Shown here piece by piece: positions 11,207 to 45,119 of a DNA stretch of 64,000 nucleotides; position 1 is the stretch's first letter; every line of letters starts with the position of its first letter. The stretch covers positions 128,931 to 192,930 of the forward strand of contig NMRA01000123.1 in NCBI GenBank assembly GCA_002633005.1, given 5' to 3'. The DNA comes from Phoronis australis (taxonomy: Eukaryota > Phoronida > Phoronidae). The position numbers and the translations under genes were made by a program. A model generated the notes under the pieces. It was given only the letters and a program-made list of their open reading frames with translations, was not told where the DNA came from and ran no database searches.

Positions 11207-13595
11207 ATAGCGTGGTAGAGAGCTAGATAAAAGACGTGCAGGTTTTCACATTATGACGATAAAATGCATTCTATTTTCTATAGAATAACCTGCAACTGAC
11301 GATAACAGCACTTGATTATATATTCAGTACGTAAATGTTGCGGGTTGGATGGACACAGAAACTTTCGGATTATTTAGCCAATATCAGCTTTGCTGGTAAA
11401 ACCGATGCAGGGGTAATTGGTGAAAGGAGCAACTTGCGAGTATAATGAAGTAAAATCTTTAGTTGAAATAACTTAAAGACTTGTATTTTCGTGGAATCGA
11501 AAACTTGAACTAGTAGTATAAATATTGGTCTTGGAGTGAACTTCGTGAAAACGTGGCCAACTTTGTGATATGGCCATGTACAGGTTGTATTGGTAATAAA
11601 GCACGTGCCCATACATGCTTTACTTGAGAGATTATTTCGCGTCTAAAGCAAGGTCGGGTTGGTCAACATTACGCTGTAGGCATATCGAAAGTTATCGCAC
11701 CACGTTTCAGTCCGTCAGAGGACAGATGTATTCTGTGGCCGTGCATTGTTATTGTTTATGTGTTGAAAAATCAATGGTTTTAGAAGATGTCTTGCAGATC
11801 AGAACAAACGGGCTTACATAATTCAAAACAAACAACATTTTGCACACTCACCTATTCCCCCGAACCATTGGTTCTTATAGGTTAACCAGATTCTAAGCCA
11901 ACCGTCAATTCGTAAGGTTGTTTTAGTTGTACCACTCTGCATTTTATAGGAAACCACAACTTAAAATTACGGCATCCGGCGAATGTCACTCGCAGTTGTA
12001 AACGTCTAGATGTCGTGACTAATGCTAACATCGACCGATAGGACCATGAAAAGTCCTTTTAGCAGCTTCCTGGCAACTTCCAGTGAAGGTCGTTGACGGT
12101 CCGGCAGGAGAAGATCAGATACCGCAACAGAGGTCGCTGCTTTCTTCTAGTATCTAATTATGAAGATCATATAATTGACTTTTCGGTGAGAGGAATAGTG
12201 GATTCACTCGAAATCTTATCATTATTATCTGGGGGAGTACGCGACGACTCTGACCCTTCTATTTTGAAGTTTTGTTGTTTTGTGTAATGATGTTGCCGTG
12301 CAGACGATACATAACCTGTAAAACGTCATGAGTACTAAGCATGAGGCGAGCATCGATGAATAATGGTATGAAAACCCATCCTTTACAGCATCTCTCTTTC
12401 TCAAGTGACATAATAGACGTCATGGTCAGTCGGACAAGGTTTTCGTAATTCTTAACAAGTGTACACTGCGCTATGCATTTCTTACCTGGCGATTGTTATA
12501 CTCGTATGCTTGATTCCGTATCAATAACAACTATTTTGACTTGTTTTCCCATGCAAGCTGTGAAGCCGAGAGCCAAATCAGTTAAGTAGTGCATGTAACC
12601 GAATGTCGGACCCAGGACCTTAATTATAACTCCACGGATTGTGAACCGTCTGCTGCACTCGTGGTATGTTTGAAACAAAAAAGCAGTTTTCAACGTTGAC
12701 GTTGCTTTTGTCTCATTCCGAGAAAAATCATATGGTCGTCATTGTTAAGTATATTTTTTGCGTCCCACTTCAACATTCTACTTAAAAATCAGGTGTGCTT
12801 AGCGCTTCGGGCTGCTCCGTGACACAGGAATCACCACTCCATACAATTTCACACACTATAAAGTTCGGCTATTGTATTCCACCCGATGCTGTATTGTGAG
12901 AGAACGTCTGAATGAAATTTCAATTAACAGACGTGAAATAGGAAGATGTTACACTTTGTAATGCGCAAATAACTTGAAAATCGAGTAATATTTCACCTTT
13001 CATAATCAATGATGCTCGGCCAGCATTTTCCTTCGTACGAAAGGTAAAATATACAGGAGTTATTAGAATAGCACAATGCGCACACGGAAGCGTAACATAA
13101 TATGACACCTTTTTGTACGAACGTTGCTTTTGGACTAATGTTATGTCGTAAACTGTAAAAACGCCAGAAATGAGATTTGCATGACCCGAGTTCATCGAAG
13201 AGGTGGAAAGGGGTTATCGATCAAACTTTATGCTCACCTTTCGCGGAAAAGGATACATAATAACCCCAGAAGCCTGGGATTATAACTTGTGAACCATTCG
13301 GTCACATTACTCCAGATTAGAACAAACACTCGATATTGACGATTCTGTTTAGAGTAAAAGACATCGTTTGTCCACATTTCTGGAATTCTGCTCTAGAGGA
13401 GAGGACACTTATTTCCAATACATCTTCAACCTTTCCTTGTAACATCAAGAATCTTACTGCGCCGCCTGTAGGCCTTCCACAAAAACCGCCCAAAAATTTT
13501 AAGAAATGTTGTTTGTCCTCTTGAATTGTGGGTGACACTGAGGAGAGTGTGACGTGCATGTGAAATGTTATCTGGAGTTACTGTAAGAGTCTCGA

Positions 13596-14734
13596 TTTAT
13601 TTTTGTTTTCCTTTAATGCGTCTACAAGTACATCCGTTAGGTTACAAATAAATAACAAAATATAGACGAAAAGTGCCCGCAACGGCTGTAGTCATAAATA
13701 GATTTTGTACAACAAGTAAAGTGACTTTTTTACAATCCTGGCGATCCACACGTACCGCCAGTCAACAGCTGTGATACATTTCTATGCGTTTACGTAAATA
13801 TACACACACACTTCTCTCTGTTAGTAGTACGTACAATATTATGTTTTAGTACATTACGAAACGTAACTAGTCGAGGCATAGGTACAGCATGCACGAATTC
13901 ATAGACTATTCACTCTTGAATGGAAATTCCACCAAGGAACAGATAGCGACAAAAACACGTTGTTGAATGTTCTCAACGATGTCTAACCAAGTGCCAAGTA
14001 AACAAAATAAATAACTTTTATATAAAACAGAATTTGACACTCTAACACAAGGGTTTCATGTACAACAAGTTCGGCGTAAAGATGAGTCAGATACCAACTT
14101 CTCCACCGCCGTGTTAGAAAGCAATCGAACCATAATTCTTCTTTATTAGTTTTTAAAAGTTTAATCTCAAGACGTTTTTATACTATTCTAGTCCACGTTC
14201 CTCATGAATGTTTTGCGCGAATTTTGTTGACCTTTTCGCGACTAGAGATTCGTAGGATATCTGCAATGGATTATGGGATACCTGGCGTGCGTTCAGTAGA
14301 CGCTAGGACCTACGCTAGGACCTAGCCAAAAGCTAGTCAAGGTCACGTGCTCTTATTTAAAATACACGGCAATATCTCGCGTAATCTCGCAAAGTCTTGC
14401 TTTTAAGCTAGGTCCTAGCGTTACTGAACGGGAGGCTGTTTTCTATTAGAATGAAACCCACCATTGAAACTATAGAATATAGCCCTGGCCAGGAAGATGT
14501 ATATCTCACAATTCTCTAGCCATAAAAAGGTCAAAGTACATATAAACCGATATTGCACACTATTGCTGACAAACACATCGCTCCCTGTTTTTATCAAGGC
14601 CATGCATATTCCTCTCATTTTAGCATGTTTCAGTTTCGTCACTTTTCAAAGAAACGGAGACGCACTCTCGCCATATCAGTGAATGTATGTTGTCGGTATA
14701 ATAGCTATCCTCAGGTAGATCAGTTATGGGGACT
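13596..14734 (-). other. Probable 3'UTR of GATA123
   Basis: Downstream of the stop the minus strand has AATAAA signals at 14147-14142 and at 13601-13596; either could end the transcript, giving a 3'UTR of roughly 0.6 or 1.1 kb. I see no other gene here. The inverted-repeat element at 14290-14430 would lie inside this UTR. The UTR end is an inference; no transcript data were available. Confidence 0.4.
14290..14430. mobile_element. MITE-like inverted-repeat element in the probable GATA123 3'UTR
   Basis: It starts CGTTCAGTAGACGCTAGGAC and ends GCTAGGTCCTAGCGTTACTGAACG. The ends are reverse complements apart from one extra base. The CTAGGACCTA core is itself palindromic and is repeated on the left side. 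No coding capacity and no clear target duplication. Confidence 0.6.
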
Positions 14735-36389
<21,655 letters not shown>

Positions 36390-37172
36390 CGACTATCCTT
36401 CTTTGCACTTGCGGAGTTACACTGAAAATATGTCATGTTTTAGTAAAACTAGATTTCAATTATTGAGCAACATCCTCCTTGGTTTTCCGCACTGTATAAG
36501 TTCAATGGCGAAACATTGCCGTCACGAGGGCTGAATGATAAACCCCCACACCATGTGAAAACGACGTCGCAAAATACATAAAAATCAACTTCCTTGTTTA
36601 GGAGAAGTGCATTGAAACTTCTATTCCAACTCCAAGATAGCCTATTACCGTTGTAGCTGTATCAATCTTGTCTCTCATTCAAAACCTTTGCTCGATACAA
36701 CTGATCGAATGATAGTGTTGACAAGATTAAATGATACGTCTAAAATTGAAATAGTGCACAAATTTAACTTGACTGGCTATGCTCTCAATTTAGGTATCAC
36801 GCATGAATTGTATAAAATGAAAACTAAGATTTTAAGTGTGATAAACGCCTGTTTGTAAAGATCGGCACGTTATCTGATCTCACAAGGCGTGTTTACAGAT
36901 AGATCATCTCAACGATTAAACATGTAAAAATGTAGTTTGAAACTACAGGAAAATGATTTCGAATCAAGGAACTTTTCGGCACGAACATCGCAAGCAAGAT
37001 TACTGTTTAATGAACGTTTGCATTTATAATCAACCCAATGTACGCGATGTAATCTCGTACACGTGCTTAAGTTAGTTAAACTAGCTATCTTGACTATGGC
37101 CTGTAGTGTCGGCTCCCGCAATGCACCGACTTACCCACTGATAGAACTGGTGCGATTTGGTTAAAATAAAAC

Positions 37173-37188
37173 TTTACGCCGGCGTAAA
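37173..37188. repeat. Perfect 16-base palindrome
   Basis: TTTACGCCGGCGTAAA reads the same on both strands. It sits just downstream of the candidate first-exon donor of GATA123. Confidence 0.8.
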
Positions 37189-37208
37189 CTACAGCTGAGA
37201 CAACTTAC

Positions 37209-37560
37209 CCGATTTCTTGGCCGAACTTGACTCGAATACACACTGCGCCGTTGACGGTATTTTGTAAAATAAAAGTTAGTTAACGCTGTCCCCCTTTTCT
37301 GTATAGCGAGTTCATTTTGCCTGGCGCCGTTTTTGTCTAGCTCAATACACATTGCCGTCTCCACACCAATCGGAATTTGGCCAATCACGAGAGTTCTGTT
37401 ATCGACCACTCGCTCGCAAGGTCGCGAATAGCATTGAAGTAACATGTAACTCGATTTCTGGTTGGACGATGCCTGATTGGTGGAATGAGAGCGATTGTCA
37501 ATCACTCGGTAGACACCCTGACAGTACTTGGGAAAAAATAAAGATTTGACGCAGAAGATT
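37209..37560 (-). promoter_or_regulatory. Candidate promoter and non-coding first exon of GATA123
   Basis: On the minus strand a strong donor, CGG/GTAAGT, has its last exon base at 37209, about 0.8 kb upstream of the possible acceptor at 36422. Upstream of it are several CCAAT boxes in both orientations (ATTGG or CCAAT at about 37366-37385, and again near 37471-37481). Known: vertebrate GATA2/3 have non-coding first exons. Inference: transcription may begin between about 37.2 and 37.4 kb. A 134-codon frame across this stretch resembles no protein I know. No TATA box is evident, and an upstream start elsewhere in the 37-60 kb flank is equally possible. Confidence 0.3.
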
Positions 37561-38434
37561 CCCATCGCGTGTTACTCGAAGCTAATTTTCTGCAGCTGAT
37601 CTTATCAATACTAAAAGTTTACAGAACATCTTCAGTGTAAATGTAATGTACGGTATCATTATTTAATACACACTTACAATACAAATGGCACAATCTCATG
37701 GGCCTCCTGCTTGAGGGGAATTTGTTGAGAGCGGTTTCGCCACTGCAAACTTTAAGCACGCGTCTCTTTTAATTTATCAGCAATACACACGAACAAAAAC
37801 TGAATCTTGTTGAGTGAAGGCCTGCGTTTTGCGAAATAACTGGTAACCATTTATCTAAGTTTCAATTTATGGCCTTCGTTGTGTTCAGAGGAATTCGAAT
37901 AATTTGCAACTGTTCGAATTGGCATGAAAATAACTTTCATAGAAAAGATGTCTGAAAGCACACTTGAGCAACGTTTCAACTCATGCACGGGTAACAATTA
38001 ACTTCGTAAAGTCAACACTAGAGTGTTTTCTTATGGGCAAAAATTATAAGTTTAACGTGTAGACTTGCGTAGCAGCTCCTGGGCGGCCAAAGCGCATACG
38101 AGAGCTAACCACGCTAGCAGTGCGTGCGCGCGCTACTTCCAACACGCGAACGCAGCCAAGAGTGAGAAGTAAGACGGGTTTATTAGCTCTATTGTAACAA
38201 GTGTTTATTTGACAAATACCAATAATCCTCAACATATTTTCAACTGTAGGCAATCCAATTATTGTAATTAGATCAATCTCCCTAATCCCTTGTCCGACGG
38301 TCGGTAGTCAGGTTTAGGCGGCGGTCATTCTTTGATCTGGGGCGTGTTTTGAAAGGGGCCAAAGACCACAGTCCAAAGGGAGGAAATAGGCATCGCCACG
38401 GCGAGACGGTGGGGATGACGGTAAAAGGTATTGT

Positions 38435-38445
38435 GGGGGGGGGGG
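38435..38445 (+). repeat. Run of eleven G
   Basis: Homopolymer in the CpG-rich stretch upstream of the GATA123 gene; its length is easily miscalled in sequencing. Confidence 0.8.
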
Positions 38446-38474
38446 TATTTTGTTTGATAGATGGCTGTTGCAAT

Positions 38475-38511
38475 CGAGCCGCACAAGCGAGACGCACGCT
38501 TGCGCGGCTCG
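38475..38511. repeat. GC-rich hairpin upstream of GATA123
   Basis: CGAGCCGCACAAGCG (38475-38489) and CGCTTGCGCGGCTCG (38497-38511) pair at 14 of 15 positions around a 7-base loop. It lies in a locally CpG-rich stretch (38.05-38.62 kb) about 2 kb upstream of the start codon. Confidence 0.65.
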
Positions 38512-40097
38512 GAAAAGTAGAAACGTGTGGCAGAAAGCAACAACAGAAGTGTAACCAACTTTTCAAAGTCATGATAAATCGGTCGGTGCATTCCTGGGGT
38601 GGAATTATGTGTACCAAATTCAATGAAATGGTAGTTCATTGGTGGGTTGATGTACCCTAGTATACAAATATAGGTGTTCGATATGAAGATTTCGCAAACC
38701 TGTCAACCCTACACCAAAAATCAATTTATTTCAAGAAAGACCATGAATGAAGAAAAACAATGCTTTTTTGTAAAATGAAAAACAAACTTTTGAATGTTTC
38801 ACGGAACGCGTTTAGTTTTTTTGGCTCATGATCGTCTTAACATGGAATATCTAGTGTAGTTGAGGAATATGATTGCGCTGCAGTCGGACCTACAGAACCC
38901 AAACTAGTGCTTACGTAAACAATTTTCAAAAGGCTGGTATTTCAAATCAAAAGTGTTCAAAGGTGCAAAATCGATGATGCGGGTTTTACTAGAAATGTTT
39001 TAAGCAGTATGATACAACAGTCACGTGCTTGCTATCATCAATTTGTTAGCTAGTCAAAACAACATTCAGTTCTGTAGGTTTCATATAAAGCGGAACGATG
39101 TGCATTGTAAACAAACACACGTTGTCCACTATGGTTAACGGCGTAACGCTAACCTTTAACCCAGGCGTTATTTTTTCTAATTATCAGGTTATTTTCTCAC
39201 CTGTCGACCGAATAATTGCTTTTAAAGGATTTTAACGCTTGAAACTTAGCCTCGTGTAAATCTTTGTTAACGGAATAAAGGGTATAATGAATTGTGATAG
39301 AGTTTGTCCTGTGGCTTACATCAAGTGCTGGTATCAACTGTTTCACGATGGCTTGTATCAAATAGAGATGATATAGAAAACCACACAATCGTAACTGCCA
39401 TACGATCGCTTGCGATTTTCCCACTACTGATGCGCAACATGATAACGCATCAGGGTGTATTTTGAATATTACTGGAACGAAATCCATTATTCATAAAGGC
39501 ATGTTTTATTACGAAACGCAAATTTTAATATGAAACAGACTGAAGGTAGGTAAGGCTATTGCTCGGAAATATCACAGGCAATTTCAAAAACTCAGAGCAG
39601 GACGTATTCGGAGTATGAAAAACAGGTATTGTGTAGAGGAAAATCACTCTGGCCAAAGAAATAACAAAAATTCCCACGCTCTGTTTTGTAAAACGTGGCT
39701 ATTGATCTATTGACGAAATGCGAAATAAACAACGCCACTATATTTAGTTTCAGACTTTCAACTTTCAAAGCATTCAATGAATTACGCGTGATTAGTCTAT
39801 TACGCGTGGAAATGTCGGGTGTTTGGGACCAGTGTCCGCACTAATTATGAAAACCATTCAGGTTCTTGAACGCCCAAATTCTTTCCTCATTGTTCATTGT
39901 AAATATTTTGAATTTCCCCCCATACTCTTTTGTTCCATTGAGCCTAGCGATGGAGCTCTTTAGGTGAATCACAGTATTGAACTAACTGGATGACAGAGGC
40001 GTACAAAATCAATTATGGAATTTCAAGAGAGTAAAATGCCCTCTTATTCTGAACGTTGATCCTCGTTTCATTGCTTTCAAATGGTTGTGATAACCAC

Positions 40098-40280
40098 GAT
40101 GGTGACAACGATGATGACGATGATGATGATGATGACAATGACGCATTTTCGATATACGAAAAACAAATATGTGCATTTTAGCAATACTGATGACGACCAC
40201 AGTGATTATGATGGTGTTGGTGGTGGCGATGATAACGATGATGATGATGATGGTGATGATGGTGATGATGGTGATGATGG
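40098..40280 (+). repeat. GAT/GATGGT microsatellite in two blocks
   Basis: Blocks at 40098-40143 and 40188-40280 consist of GATGAC, GATGAT and GATGGT units. The opposite strand gives His-rich frames and this strand Asp/Gly-rich frames, both by-products of the repeat. Confidence 0.9.
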
Positions 40281-41265
40281 GACTCTCGTGATTTTAACGC
40301 TCTTTGGTAAAATGACGTTGATAGCCTGGAAATCAGGGGGAGGGCATCTTTGTTTCGGAGTCTCTGCTCGTCAGTACAACTACCCACTGCACGCAAAAGT
40401 TGTCTGAGATCGGTTTGTTCGTTTTTCGACAGAACATTGACTCACGATCGACTGGTGCATGCCCTTCAGTGAGCGATTTTCAAGGATATGGTAATTTCTA
40501 TAAATCTGCAGTGTCTACTTAAAGAATCCATTTAAATATAGTTGTCATATTTAGTATGCTTCCACTCAAGTCTTACAGTACTGTAACGAAACACTTGGAC
40601 ACGGAAGCGCTTTACAAGAAGTGATAATGAAATTAAGAATAGCTTATTTTCTGTAGCTGCATAAGTTGCTTACTAACGCCCCCTATTGTGTATTGAGAAA
40701 ACTATACAGTCGACTGTGATATCGACATGTGTTCTTTTACGCTATCTACCGCGACCATCTCGTAATCCATGATTAAACATAATAAAATTCAAGTTTCGCT
40801 CTTAATTTCATCATCGGAGTTCAGATAAAATCTAGCTTAGCCTCCTTATGAAAAGGAACTCACAGAATTCACGCTGATTCCGACAATTCAAAGATTTTAT
40901 CAAAATTGCTATTTTTGGCGCGTTGAATTGTCACTAAAACGGCAAACGATTTGAACAATACAAGAGTGATCGATGATCGCTTTAATCAAAGAATAAACAT
41001 GTCTTTAATAACATCACAACAACGATCTGATTTTAATCTCCGCCGGCTATTCCGTGACAATGGAATTGGCTAAGAAAAAATGAATAACAGTCACATGCAT
41101 CTAGGATATTTTTCGTACATGTAGTTCTAACGAACGTAAGAGAAAAATCATTTTGGTGAGACCGTTTTAAGGCATATATATAGTGATTAATAACTTTTGA
41201 TTACAACAGTAATTGCATAACCTTTCGCAATAATTTTGCACAAGATATCCTTCTTAGTCACGGAC

Positions 41266-41412
41266 CAGGGGCGAATACAGGATTTTAAATGGGAGGGGGA
41301 CAGGGCAGAGTTTTAGCCAGGATTTTGCCCCTCAGACATTTACACCCCGAACTGACCAATGGAATTTGGGAGAAGTTTAAGGGGGCCATGGCCCCCTCTA
41401 AATCCGCCATTG
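41266..41412. mobile_element. hAT-like non-autonomous element, short subfamily, second copy
   Basis: It begins CAGGGGCGAATACAGGATTT and ends CCCCCTCTAAATCCGCCATTG. It matches the 5485-5640 copy through most of its length in the same orientation. CGGACC before the left end (41261-41266) and after the right end (41413-41418) may be remnants of the target duplication. The plus-strand frame at 41289-41486 runs through this element and is not a gene. Confidence 0.7.
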
Positions 41413-42060
41413 CGGACCCACACATAATTCTGATGTTCAAAGAAAATTTTGCTTCACTGAACGAAGGCTACTGTTATTGCATTTAAAAGAACAGCAATTT
41501 AATCCCGCGTCAATATGGTTTTCAACGTCTCAGGCCTTAACGGAAGCAATTAGAAAATGCCTGTAAACTACATTTGGAAAATGGGTTTTTGTGAAGGACA
41601 AACCAATAAAAACAACGCTGCTTCTGATAAAATCAATGCATTTATATTTCAAATTCTGACTTCGTACAAAAGTTGGTGATTATATGCCGGCGAAAGAGTC
41701 GTCCGGTGCATTACATCAGGCTATATCCATTTCGTTTAAATCATTTCTCGCCTCTCACAAACTCATCACAGGGCAACATTCCCCGGAGGGCTCTCCTAAT
41801 AGTTTTGTCTACTTGAGTGGAGAATTTCACGTCACCAACAGAATATGATTTTAACATTGATTTCAGCGACAATCGGTTATTCATCGCCTCCTACAGTAGA
41901 CATTATACATAAAAACGACGCACAAAAAAGGTTCCAATATTTCGCTGACGCAATCCGTTTCCCTTTTTCTGCGCATGCTCATTAAAAGCTATGCTGCACT
42001 CAGTAACTTTTCAGACGAGCACTAAAAACTGATAATGTCAAAACTTTTATTTTAGTCCTG

Positions 42061-42210
42061 GGCCCAGTTGCATAAAAGTTATACGCTGAATAACAACAAT
42101 GACGTCGCATTATCACGCGTCACGTTGTTATTGTTGAACAATGCACCAGACGTCACGCAACAATCAAACTTATCCAGCGGATAACATTTGGAGCTTTATG
42201 CAACCCAGCC
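42061..42210. mobile_element. MITE-like element with GTTGCATAAA ends
   Basis: The left end GGCCCAGTTGCATAAA (42061-42076) is mirrored by TTTATGCAACCCAGCCC at 42194-42210; inside, TTATACGCTG and CAGCGGATAA continue the inverted relation. About 150 bases, no gene. A similar style of element occurs in many marine invertebrates by general recollection; the superfamily is not assigned. Confidence 0.6.
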
Positions 42211-44147
42211 CTGACGTCTAAGTGAAGTTCTTGGCAAACAGCGGGCTCGTGCGTTCACAGCTTCTCACAGGCGACTGCCATTATTTCTCCAATTTCCTGT
42301 CCGTTTTGCCCATCCAAACACATTTTGCTGTCCAACATCCCCGGAAACGGATTCCTCTACGACCACTTCAGATGAGTTGGATAAAAGAGAAACGACGGTT
42401 ATTATTTAAACGACAGTCTTGGAATGTAATGGATATTTGATCTCTGCGTCTTAATCAAAAGCTTAGATCCAATTAGATACTTAATTAGTTGTCTTATCTC
42501 GCATCCTCAAAACTTATATTAAAGATACAACTTAATGTCTAAAACATAGCTTCCCTCGTCCAATTCACTTTTTATCTGATTGTGAAAGGGCCATCGGGAA
42601 TACACGGATTGATCGTTGCCGCTAACTGGCTATTGCACGCCGGTTGTGCTGTGTATCGCCGCCCGGCCAAATCCCGGTGGATTTTTACAGTGTATTGTTA
42701 TTCATTTTTAGTCCATCTCGGTTTTAATTACATCATGGACGCAGATTTTGACCTTGCAGTAAGATATGCTTATAAATTGTCTTTGTTAGGTATTTAAACG
42801 CAATAAACATACCTTTTAAACCGGACATGTTTCGACAGTTAATTGCCCCGGCACTGATCGACATTGCCAGAAACACTATCAGGTCCATTTTAGTTGCTGT
42901 AAGTTACAACGTCAAGAACGGTGTGTCCTGTAATGTTAATCAGGAGCTATGAAAAGTGTAACTGCCATGACATTGTAATGCATATTTGAACGTTAGGGGT
43001 GGGCCGGGCATTTAATAAGGAGGTTTCGAGAGTGTGTCACATAGCCCCAAAGTAGTCGTTGTTTTACGACATTGTCCAATATATAAACCTTTTGATTTTA
43101 GAGAACAGATTGCTTATTTTGAAAAATGTTGATTTTGCGATGAGTTTTTGTTACTAAAGCATTATGCAGTAGCGCGCGACAATAGGCATAAACACAAGTA
43201 CAGGCATTATGGGTTTTAAGTTATGGTAAAACCGCGTATTTTGAATTCATTAAAGAAGAAATTTCTAGTTTTGATTCCTTCCGGTCAACATAATTGTTTC
43301 ACTATATCACCTACATAACATAATCGCTTCTCCAGAGGAGAGGTAGCGAGGCGTTTGTGATTTTCAAACTGCCATGCTTTCTTACGTGGCGTTAAAATAA
43401 GTCGGTGGCCCCTTATTTTTCTAATTTTATAACAAACGTGCGCGACATCAATGAAAACAAAACATCTAACAGTGTATTTTTTGTGTAAGTCAGAACTCTA
43501 AAATTCGACGTACTGAAAGTCGAGACAAAAAACGTTTAATTACGCAGTCGTAAGAAAACCAGCAAACCGCAAAATATAATTCAGGCCGTTAAAACATAAA
43601 ACTGACAACGGGCGACGAAATAATTCCGTTTTCAAAATAAAAAATAAATAAATAAAAGTAATTATTAATTTAGTAACATACCGGCATGTAATTTTCCCAA
43701 TTTTGCAAGAGGTGTCTCTATTTTGGCGGAAAAAACTAATTGGGTGACCTACATATTTTTTTTTGCAAATTGTAGTAGGTAGAACCAAAAAACAAAATAC
43801 GAAAATTGAATGAAAAAGAACGATATATCAAAACTGTGTAGAATACCTTTAAACGAAGAAACATATAACAGGCACTGAGAAAAAATCTATTTCAGGGCGT
43901 GAGAAGAACTAATCAGTTCGTTATTGCCTGAGGACACGCTCGGCGCACAAAATGACCCGCCGTGATAAGCCAACTTAGTGAGCCTGATTTCCAGCTAAAC
44001 ATGACATAAAGTAGTTCTTTAAGATTATGTAGCAACCTGTCGACAAATCTAGGTATTTAGTAAAGTGTTTACCAAACTGTAGGTTTTAACGTTCCTTACA
44101 ATATCTTTTTTATCACTCCGGCTGGTCTGCTCACTCAGCTTGTCCGG

Positions 44148-44441
44148 AACCTGCTTTGCAGGTTGCTATAGCTCAGTTGGCTGTTTGATGTACCCACTTG
44201 GTACTTTATTATATGATATTTGCCCATTTGGCAGTTGTACCCATTTGGTACTTGTTATTGAATTTGCCGTTTTGCTCGACCCAGTTGGTAGGCAATCGGC
44301 CAATACCCATTTGGTATTATGTACCCATTTGGTACTATATAATGCTAACCTGTGCCACTTAGTATCCGATACTCAATTACACACTGGGTATCGTAAATGT
44401 GAGTGTTATCTCTTGTAATTAAGGAACCCATCTGGTTCCTT
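44148..44441. repeat. Cluster of small dyads with centre CAYTT
   Basis: Copies with a five-base centre: GTACC/GGTAC at 44190-44204, TGCC/GGCA at 44221-44233, GTACC/GGTAC at 44237-44251, ACC/GGT at 44279-44289, AATACC/GGTATT at 44302-44318, GTACC/GGTAC at 44321-44335 and AAGGAACC/GGTTCCTT at 44421-44441. Centres are CACTT, CATTT, CATTT, CAGTT, CATTT, CATTT and CATCT, all in the same direction. A different hairpin, AACCTGC/GCAGGTT, opens the cluster at 44148-44164 and CGATAC/GTATCG is at 44367-44393. Outer bases change together on both arms while the centre stays. Function unknown; most copies contain an E-box-like CANNTG. The 92-codon plus frame here is a by-product. Confidence 0.8.
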
Positions 44442-45119
44442 ATGTGAAATATTCATTTGTAGAGCTGTGACCCTGAAATTCCCAATACAACTTAAAATAT
44501 ATATTATTGTTGTTGTTTTATTTGTTCCCAATAACTCAGTTAAAGAATATATTTTCTAAAAGTAGAAAACTTGTATAATTTGATTTTTGACTAGACACCA
44601 ATTTGCCATTAACTGGGTCACACGAACATGTCCTCTTAGTAAAATTTAGCAAAAAAGAAAGGTACAGGGAATTGTATCCATTTTATGTGATGTAAATGTT
44701 CAAGATGAGATCCTAAAATTGTTATTACAGTTTGCTAAAACCTCATATTATTGTTTTCGCTTTATGCAAGAGTGTTTGTATGAAAATCATGAAAGACGTG
44801 TTTCTAATAGCACCTCATGCAGAGTTGAACATTTAACAACAATTACTAAAAATGTTTAGAGTATAATATCTGAAAATTTCGTGTGAAATCAAATCAGCCA
44901 CTTCTGAGATATGGTGTTTTGAAGTTGACCAAATTTGGATATTTTTCTAGGGTCCTACGTATTAAAGCCTAACTTCAACGGATTTTTTTATATTTTAGAT
45001 GTATTGGGCTAACCAGATAGTCCTAGCAAAGCTTTAGTAAAATAAGAGAACGCGAGTTCAATCACGCAAATGTAAGTCTGTCAAATGATGAATGAAGCTG
45101 CCTTTTCGCGCCATGTTGC

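Larger units (their letters stand above)
6571..13595. other. No recognisable gene; scattered repeat remnants
   Basis: Contains the long hairpin at 8797, the inverted repeat at 9248, the hAT-like remnant at 9916 and the NRF1-like palindrome at 11187. A C-run at about 9788-9796 may belong to the hAT-like family. All open frames are short and unrecognised. Confidence 0.6.
37561..44147. other. Gene-poor upstream flank of GATA123, proximal part
   Basis: No recognisable coding sequence. Holds the CpG-rich stretch with hairpin and G-run at 38.05-38.62 kb, the GAT microsatellite, and transposon pieces at 41266 and 42061. The overlapping frames at 38282-38660 on both strands reflect low stop-codon density in GC-rich DNA. 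Confidence 0.6.

Noticed and set aside
37161-37565. 134-codon minus-strand frame upstream of GATA exon 1
   Set aside because: No similarity; crosses the candidate first-exon donor; better read as promoter and 5' region.
38282-38660. Overlapping frames on both strands near 38.4 kb
   Set aside because: GC-rich sequence has few stops; no frame shows protein similarity.
40081-40407. Asp-rich and His-rich proteins
   Set aside because: Translations of a GAT microsatellite on either strand.
44140-44441. CRISPR array or tRNA gene
   Set aside because: Spacing is irregular, units are about 13 bases, the genome is animal, and there is no B box or cloverleaf for a tRNA.
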